Below, piece after piece: positions 19,129-25,559 of a stretch of DNA of 25,559 nucleotides (position 1 is its first letter; each line of letters starts with the position of its first letter). Source of the DNA: Echinostoma caproni (Eukaryota > Platyhelminthes > Trematoda > Plagiorchiida > Echinostomatidae). Location: contig UZAN01042235.1 of the NCBI GenBank assembly GCA_900618425.1, positions 3,028 through 28,586 on the forward strand, written 5' to 3'. Position numbers and translations under genes: made by a program. The notes under the pieces were generated by a model that saw only the letters and a program-made list of their open reading frames with translations, did not search any database and was not told where the DNA came from.

Positions 19129-21496
19129 TCAAAATTAATATTTGATTTAACCAGAATGCTTCAAACGTTCGGATTCTTTTGGGTACAATGCTTCTTTAAT
19201 GTTTCTGGTAGCAAAGTCTGACTGTAAATCCAAATGTCTGACGATGATACAACGACGGCTGATTTGATTACTTGTTGGCAGAGATATTTGGTCAGTCTAT
19301 ACTTGGTTTCAAATCCGTTCCCATTGCGGGACTGATGTTTTCTAGCTAATAAACCAACACGTTCGGACGAGCAGTCATCATAGCAGGATTTTAGAAACCG
19401 TGAGTCTTTGGTACTAATGTTCACATCTTTTTTCGCAGTCATTCAGCATGTGACACAAACAATCTCCGATTGCGGTTCTGAGCCTACGTGCCAGACTCGC
19501 CCCTTGGCCTCTACACCCCTATGTCAACGAGCGTAGTGTTGCTCATCTATTCGGCCATCCGTGATAAAGTTTGTGTCATCCTCAGCCTGATGGTTCAAGA
19601 GTTATGGAATCCAGTGGACGAGTAAAATCACCTCTCAACGTCACACCGTTCGTTACTTACAAATATTCTTGCGAAAGATAAATTTTCATCTCCCAATAGT
19701 GCTTGCTACTGCTCCCGTGTATCATATCAGCTATTGTAGTGCGCGCACACCTAGAAGCCGTTTGTCATTGTTAGCTGTTCTACTAACCAATCACGTCACA
19801 GTACAATTCAAGTGAACAATTAGAACCACTAAGCAGCCAGACGATGATAAGGATAATAACAATAATAATGATATTTCTATTTCTCTCCATTGAATCTGCA
19901 GATTTAAAAACAACTTTCAGGACAGGTGTGGACTGCAGCAATCTAGGTGTCGCCTGGGGACACATTTGAGGGTTATAGAGCACTTTTAAAGATTCGGACC
20001 GTAAAACGTCCCGACAATGCTGGGGTCACTACCCACTGAAAAACTCTTGAAAAAAAATTTCACTGTTGTTGTTATATGCTCTCAGAATGATTATCTATTT
20101 GATGACCTTCCTTTCTTTTGCAATGGAATGGGTGTGTGGATGCTAAGGTGTATTGATCGTCAAATCCGCATAGTTTGTGCATATAATCAGATTTTACCTA
20201 TCAGAAAGCTGTTTAAAACCACCTTTCTATATCTCACTCCAGTTTTACCATTCAGCAAACTTCTCATTGTCTTCTGGAGCATTTTTATTGAAAGCAAACT
20301 AACGGGATCGCATATCGCCCATGATTGTTTGCTGCCTCAATTTGTTGACGATGAGCCTTTTTTGTTTTTCAGTGCCGTAACGCTTTGGCTTTAATTGCAT
20401 TCTGAAAGTACATTGTATCCAGTTCCTCATAAGTTATGTGTGTTAACATCTGAACCCTGCACGTAATTTTCGAGTCACGTGTTTCTGGTGTTTCTATCTC
20501 TTTTGCTGCTACCATGGCGGTCAGATTGATACAATAAGGACTACCTGCCATTTTCTACTTTTTATGTTGTTTATTCATCTGTTACCTCGTCTCCTTTCTA
20601 TCACATCAATTGGAATGCCTGAACAAAGTTACCATTTTCAGATCACTTTACCAAGTACCATATTTTGGAAAAACACCATTGAGCTAATTTACCCAGCTTC
20701 GTTTATCCACATTAGCTCCGGAAGGTTTCATTTTCCATCCACGAAGTAAATTCTTATTTTGGAGTTCGCCTTATCCTGCTGTTGCATTCCACACAGGGCT
20801 CATCCCACTGATCATTTGCGCCGTTATCGAATTGTGGGTCTCTTCTCCCAACAAATCACATTTGACACCAAAGTCCTCCGTTTTGCAAATAATCTCATTT
20901 TATTTCATTGTGACCAAATGGGTACATTCGAAGGCAGCTTGTTGAATCAAACACTACCATTTATATTCTGCGCTTGGTTGTTGATGCGACCGGTTTTGTC
21001 TGTCGCTGGTTGCTTTTGAGGTATTCCCTGCTCCCTTATTAGCCATTACTCCTGACTAGTTTGTCACCGAGTTGATCATCTTTATGGGTGGCGATGTCGT
21101 CGACACTGTTTGTTTTCGAGTCACCGTGTTGTTTTTGTTCGTAGAACCACCGGAGTGAAACGCTTCGCTTTATTTGGTTTGATCAGGTTACTGAATTGCA
21201 CTCTTAATAATAAATCCATGAATACTATTTAATGTATTTCATTGTATGAACACCTGTACCATCTGGTTGCAATAGTGTGACCAATCCAGGTTTCATTTTG
21301 GGGTATTTAAGATACGGAAGATAGGCCACATTCACGGAATTCGAACTGATGTCCTCCGGCCTGATGCGACTTTGGTCTAATGCAGAGGATCACTATCACC
21401 TATACTCATTTGACCTTCAAATTTGCTCACTCCTTCGCACGTAACTCTCATTTGTTCTGTCTTATTACCAACCGCTGCTTTTCCTTGATATCACAG
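19129..21496. other. Likely upstream intron of the glutaminase gene; no exon recognised
   Basis: If the exon at 21497 is internal, as its acceptor suggests, the DNA to its left is intron. I looked for the preceding exon (a segment like LLFYTIAEGQ..IPVHKF in vertebrates) and did not find it. ORFs here (for example 20017-20394, 125 codons, rich in Phe and Leu) show no motif. An interrupted AAT/ATA microsatellite lies at 19845-19871. A tRNA-B-box-like AGTTCGAATTCC occurs on the minus strand near 21335-21347, perhaps another SINE relic. Confidence 0.4.
19845..19871 (+). repeat. Imperfect AT-rich trinucleotide repeat
   Basis: Units of ATA/AAT with interruptions (GATAAGGATAATAAC followed by AATAATAATGAT). 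Confidence 0.6.
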
Positions 21497-21642
21497 TTGA
21501 TTACCCGAGCCGGTATCTCATTGGATGATCCTCGTTTGGGTAAATTTATGGAAAAATTGAAGAAATTGCACGGCTTGAAAGTCGGACAGAAACTGGTTCA
21601 TCGCACACATTCTTTAATGCTGGATCGTGAAGCGTTCAAAAC
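21497..21642 (+). CDS. GLS: Glutaminase, internal exon (N-terminal helical region)
   Basis: Glutaminase hydrolyses glutamine to glutamate and ammonia, in mitochondria in animals. The exon follows an acceptor TTGATATCACAG (21485-21496) and ends at a donor AC/GTGAGT (21643). Its 48 complete codons read LITRAGISLDDPRLGKFMEK, LKKLHGLKVGQKLVHRT and HSLMLDREAFK. Animal kidney-type glutaminase has, in the same order, F-I-x-x-L...G-(L/I)-R-x-x-DPRL..CM..L, then MLD...FK, so the match covers the whole exon. This region belongs to the EF-hand-like helical domain that precedes the serine-dependent catalytic fold. The 146-nt exon leaves two bases (AC) to be completed by the next exon. The insertion between the LKKL and MLD segments (LHGLKVGQKLVHRTHS) is somewhat longer than in mammals. 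Confidence 0.85.
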
Positions 21643-22470
21643 GTGAGTTCCCACTTCTTTACGAGTTAGGGCTCCCACTTTCAACATGTAGTGCTGACGA
21701 AAAAATAATCACTGGAAGCATGTCATGGTGTTCGTTTCTTGGTCATTGAATGTGTATATTTCGATTCTTTCCCTTACCTTAATGACCCCGTTTGACAAGC
21801 CGCTCGGGTCCTTCTACCTGCAGCAAAATGACGATATCCCCATTTGTGGGTCACAATGTTCGTACTCTGATCAGAAAGCTCCATGATTTATCTTACTTGC
21901 TCCTAATGTGGGCATTTTGTATCTCATCTGTCCTATGTCTTCATAGGTCATGACTGGANNNNGTTCAGTAATTCATTTGGATTATTCTGCCGTCTTCAGA
22001 TGGAGTATAGAACATTGTAACAGGAAACTACGGAGTGGCGTTATCACCAAAACAGTTAGTACAGCGTGTTGGTAACTTTGACCACGCCCCCTCGCACTCT
22101 TTATCAGCGACTTTATTCATGTACCCACCATCCATGATACTAATAACGGTGAACGAAAAGAATTTATTAAGTTGGTTATCCTATCTCACTTCCTGTTAAT
22201 TTATGGGCCTAATGCTGGTAGAGTTATTTGTCTTTTCGTTAAATATAATTTTTTTGAGAAGAAGATGAGCGCTTGGTAATATTATTCCTTGTAGCATTTC
22301 AATCCAGCCTCAGATTTATCAAACGATATTGTGTGAATGAATTAGAATTTTTTTATTTCACCCTGTGTTTTGCGTCACTTGTCTATCAATCCCGCGTTTC
22401 TCATGGGTTGTACAATCGTTGCGTAATGTTTGTCCATTTCCACGTATCGATGGATTGATTCTATATATCT

Positions 22471-22897
22471 GAATAGAATTTTCCGCTGCTGTTCAGTTGC
22501 ACCTTCACCCGACGAATCTGTGTAAAGTGGCAATGAAAAATCACAACTCACAAACCCGTGTTTGTTGTGTGGAGGGCCGGATACCTTGTGTTAAACTTTC
22601 GCTGCTCGAGAAAAGCAGATCACAATTGTCAGTCGTTGTAAGATCGATCGAGTGGACAATGACAAAAACATATTTGGCCCGGATGAACGCTTCAGGTCTG
22701 AGATTTTCGGGAAACATGAGGAGGATTCAAACATCTTCCTTACAAAGCAAAAAGTTGATCGTTTTAACTGTGGAAAAATCCAAAGAGCGTTTTCTTCAAA
22801 TCGGGTCGATGAAAATTGGAGCAAATGCCTTAAAGAAGGATCTGATGATCACGAAGTACTTTGAGACGTGAATTTGTTTGTATTTGCAAACGTCTAG
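22471..22897 (+). repeat. Inverted-pair repeat, plus-strand copy
   Basis: Starts GAATAGAATTTTCCGCTGCT, continues through a CACCCGACGAA segment and a TAAACTTTCGCTGCTCG segment, and ends near GTTTGTATTTGCAAAC. It aligns along its full length with the reverse complement of 23127-23536. One frame (22652-22864) reads DNDKNIFGPDERFRSEIFGK and KIQRAFSSNRVDENWSKCLK. The other copy keeps DDDKNTFGLDERFRCEILGK in the same frame, with conservative changes (D/E, N/D, E/Q) downstream. This suggests descent from a coding sequence, but I do not recognise the protein. Confidence 0.6.
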
Positions 22898-23126
22898 CTC
22901 AGAGAAAAAAACACCTGTTGCAGCTGTCTGCTTATACTCGGTCAACTATGGCTGTGTTAGCGAGGAGCGCTTAAACCATTCCGTGAATTACATACGTTTC
23001 GACCAATCTGATTCCTCTATCGCTACCCCGTGGAAAAAATTGTATGGATGGAAGGACGGAAAGCTTAACACTGGTCGTATAGTACCTAGTACCTATGTGA
23101 GAGTTGTCGAGCNGGCGTGTGGAGGG

Positions 23127-23536
23127 GGTTTGTAGACACAAAGTTTCATATAATGTCTCAACTACTCCGAAGCCATCGGGTTCTTCTTTAAACCGTTTGC
23201 TCCGGTCTTGTTCGACCCGGCTTGAAGAAGACGCTCTTGGCATTTTCACACAGTTGTAAGGAAGAAGATATCTGAATTGTTTTGTTTCCCTAAAATTTCA
23301 CATCTGAAGCGTTCATCCAGACCAAATGTGTTTTTGTCATCGTCCGTGAAATCAATCTTGGGAAGTGTTTTTTTACGAGCAGCAAAAGTTTAGCAGAGGA
23401 CAACTGGCTATCCGCACCATAAGCACATGCACACACGTTTCTGGAGGGAGGGCTTGGTAGGTATGATCACCCATTGTCACTTGACGCACTTTCGTCGGGT
23501 AAAAGAGCAACTGAACCGCAGCGGAGAATTTTACTC
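23127..23536 (-). repeat. Inverted-pair repeat, minus-strand copy
   Basis: The reverse complement of this segment aligns with 22471-22897. In the best block (22658-22695 against 23341-23304) only 4 of 38 bases differ. Relative to the plus copy it has small deletions, including about 18 bases after the SDIFFLT segment, which shift the frame to KMPRASSSSRVEQDRSKRFK. The copies face tail to tail with about 230 bp between them, so a transcript of the intron could fold into a long imperfect duplex. Confidence 0.6.
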
Positions 23537-24549
23537 AGCAGTTTACTCCGGTTCTAGTGAATCACCCGGTATATATACAAACGCCTCTTCTTAGTTGGTT
23601 TGGGTTTAAGAGAACTGCATTACACTTTTCCCGTCAAGCGTTAACCAAAACCCATATCCCTTTAGCCAAGACCAGTAGACTTTAGCCTCAACGCACAAAC
23701 TTTAGTCACATCACTCTACGCAAATCAGAACAGAAAAGTACCGGAATATTCTAAGGTCAACGAATGTCGAAAGTATCTTTCTACAAATGTGGATGTTGCA
23801 AAGCTTCGCTAATGAATGAGAAAGTGTGGTGGTAGTACGCTGTGCAGTTGCCCGTCGTAATGCTATCAGATACCTCGCCGCATATTGATTGACGAAGCTT
23901 TCAACGATGCGCCTTGTCTTCTTTGTTTTGTTTGTCATCTTGGCACAGATGTGCCTATCGCATACGTTCTAAGCCAATAGTTAGTTTGCATTGACTTCGT
24001 TAATTTAAGGATAAACTAATTAAAAATACAATGCGAAGTTGTATCACTATAATAAAGTTATTCGAACTGGAACCATCGTTTGCACTCATCTTCAGGTGAC
24101 CGCTTGAATTTTTGCCTCATCTCACTCTCCTTTTGGGTTTACGGTTCGAATATTGAAGAAATCCAAAGTTCAGAGAATCGGTTAGTAGTTCCAACAACCG
24201 ACTTACTTTGCTAAAGTTTTGGCGATCACTTTAGGTTGCTTTTTCGTTACGCACTGCAGTTACTCCATATGTTAATCCTCTTGATCGTATCCAGTAACGT
24301 TACTTACGCGAAATGATTTGATCGATAGTATTTCAAAATTGAATGAAGCTAGTGAAAATCGACGATGTTGAATATTTCGACAATTTCAGTTATTTGTACG
24401 ATCGCAATTTATCCACCAGAGCATTCACCATTAATGAATGATTGCACCATTGTACAAATGCTTCGTTGATTTTGACAAAAGCCGCTCTACCTGTCAAGCA
24501 CATTGGAAGTAAAATGCACTAACTATTCTGTGCACGAGAGCTCATCTGC

Positions 24550-24586
<37 letters not shown>
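24550..24586 (+). repeat. (TA)n microsatellite
   Basis: About 37 bases of alternating T and A with one C interruption. A shorter run (ATATATATACATAT) follows near 24724-24737. It is polymorphism-prone. Confidence 0.9.
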
Positions 24587-24889
24587 TCGTCACAATAACA
24601 AGTATATGAATGAACTGACAAAGGATTACCGGATACACATGCCTGACGAGCGGCAAGAACCGCGAAGCCGGTCGTGTGCTTCCAGGGAAATTTTGTCCAG
24701 TTATTCACATACTGCTTATTATGATATATATACATATTTCACACACGTCCGGATCCAAATTGTGACAAACAAATGATGTACCATAATCTCTATAAAAAGA
24801 AAAATGTTCAATTTTTTTCATGTTGCCAGGTTGCCCAGATCAAGGCAGGTGAATTTTCTTAAGAAGTTTACACAACCAGTTAGGTGTGA

Positions 24890-25202
24890 GTGTGTGTGGT
24901 TCGTACACCTAATCTTGGTTGGTTTGGAATTAGAGCCTTGAGCCAACTCCCCTAATTGAACTACCAGTGGTTCACCGACCTAGTCATAGCTCCGGATGTC
25001 GGCTTTTCGTCCTCTCACTTTGGTTGGAAACCACCTCTACCACGAGAAGGCAATGAGTTTGCTTTCTCGGCAGAGACTATGTGAGCATTTCGCGAGGTGC
25101 CAGGGTTGGGTGATCAGCCGCAACCCTAGACACCCACTCCCGACCATACTGAGGCTCTCGGATGAACTTAGTGCTGCGAACTCAAGTATCAACATGGCAN
25201 NN
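24890..25202 (+). repeat. Probable dispersed repeat, GC-rich block in the glutaminase intron
   Basis: Composition becomes GC-richer than the AT-rich intron before it, and the block is open over 68 codons from 24996 to an N gap at 25200-25202 (SAFRPLTLVGNHLYHEK, then CEHFARCQGWVISRNPRHP). It contains the hairpin AGGGTTG ... CAACCCT near 25103-25128. Assembly gaps often fall in repeats. No matching copy was found in this window, so the repeat status is inferred from composition and the gap. Confidence 0.3.
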
Positions 25203-25405
25203 ACAGCGAATCCACGAGCGAACCGGTCACCATTTTATAATCAGTACGGATTCAGACTGGTTACCAAATCGGCACCTGTTCGTTCCTTGTTTGATGTCTA
25301 TCAGTCTCCACAATTGTATGGGACTATTAGTTCGTCACTAACTTATTTGCTGTGTTAACACTCTATATCGGTTCTTATCTCTTCTTTTCGTATCTGACTA
25401 AATAG

Positions 25406-25559
25406 GGTTGCACAGGAGAATGTTCAAATGCTGATGCGAGTAGTGACGAATGATTTTTGCATACCGGATTTTCAACGTTTCGCTTCTGTGATTGAAGAAC
25501 TGTATCACGTCTGTCAAGAAAATGAGGGTGGAAAGTTGGCCAGCTACATCCCGCAATTG
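25406..25559 (+). CDS. GLS: Glutaminase, next exon (partial, runs off the window)
   Basis: The acceptor is TCTGACTAAATAG (ends 25405). The first base completes the split codon as ACG (Thr), and 51 codons then read VAQENVQMLMRVVTNDFCIP, DFQRFASVIEELYHVCQEN and EGGKLASYIPQL without interruption. Mammalian GLS has VIPDF..F...I.ELYE....SGGKVADYIPQL at this place. The Tyr of SYIPQL corresponds to human Tyr249, a substrate-contact residue (established knowledge). The catalytic Ser of the C-L-Q-S-C-V-K-P motif would follow about 37 residues later, outside the window. No stop or frameshift appears, so the gene looks intact as far as visible. The acceptor has only a modest pyrimidine tract, but frame and homology support it. 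Confidence 0.88.

Larger units (their letters stand above)
21643..25405 (+). other. GLS: Glutaminase intron (3763 bp)
   Basis: Bounded by GTGAGT at 21643 and TAG at 25403-25405, and joins two phase-2 exon ends. It contains an N gap (21959-21962), two inverted copies of an unknown sequence (22471-22897 and 23127-23536), an N at 23113, a TA microsatellite, and a GC-rich repeat-like block at about 24890-25200 with a further N gap. Confidence 0.85.

Noticed and set aside
20017..20394. 125-codon plus-strand ORF as an upstream glutaminase exon
   Set aside because: It does not contain the expected segment before the DPRL exon and shows only Phe/Leu-rich, intron-like composition.
22497..22871. 124-codon ORF as a gene
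   Set aside because: It lies inside the inverted repeat; the companion copy has a stop in this frame, whereas another frame is better conserved.
1..25559. CRISPR array, bacterial operon or phage-like cluster
   Set aside because: No regularly spaced direct repeats, no run of closely packed ORFs and no ribosome-binding-site pattern; introns and LINEs show the DNA is from an animal nucleus.

Overview
This is eukaryotic, animal-type genomic DNA: sparse short exons, one clearly delimited intron of about 3.8 kb, decayed LINE retrotransposons, a dispersed tRNA-derived SINE, microsatellites and short assembly gaps (N at 13449, 18370, 21959-21962, 23113, 25200-25202). The glutaminase exons and the style of the CR1/Jockey-like reverse transcriptases fit an invertebrate. 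I favour a digenean flatworm (trematode), but that is inference and the genus cannot be fixed from this window. Nothing points to a prokaryotic operon, a CRISPR array or a defence island.

Layout. At the left edge (177-320, +) is what looks like the last exon of an unidentified gene: a strong acceptor, a single membrane span, a short cytoplasmic tail with a Tyr-Ser-Ile-Leu sorting-type motif, a stop, and an AATAAA downstream. From about 0.4 to 13 kb there is no recognisable host gene. This stretch holds a possible LINE endonuclease scrap (402-680, -), a Penelope-type hammerhead-like motif (3928-3967), three copies of one SINE (4833-4897 -, 5021-5200 +, 9311-9420 -), a pyrimidine-rich block with a possible 21-nt micro-exon, a foldback repeat (8223-8334) and several unconvincing ORFs.

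From 15711 down to 13042 on the minus strand lies a nearly full-length but broken non-LTR retrotransposon: a small upstream ORF, endonuclease, linker, reverse transcriptase and C-terminal domain. The C-terminal part is a 149-codon open frame without a usable ATG. From 17238 to 18310 on the plus strand is a 5'-truncated copy of a second LINE family; a deletion has removed its YADD active-site box. It is followed by a GC-rich hairpin-bearing block (18326-18790) and an unrecognised ORF (18904-19128, -).

The right end carries the best host gene: two coding exons of phosphate-activated (kidney-type) glutaminase, 21497-21642 and 25406-25559 (+), separated by a 3763-bp intron. The joined frame matches the helical region just before the catalytic domain and ends three residues past the conserved substrate-binding tyrosine; the catalytic serine exon lies beyond the window. 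The intron contains a pair of inverted copies (about 0.42 kb each) of an unidentified, partly protein-like sequence, a (TA)n microsatellite and a GC-rich repeat-like block. The host genes and mobile elements show no sign of forming a functional system together; the window reads as two gene ends with an element-rich interval between them.
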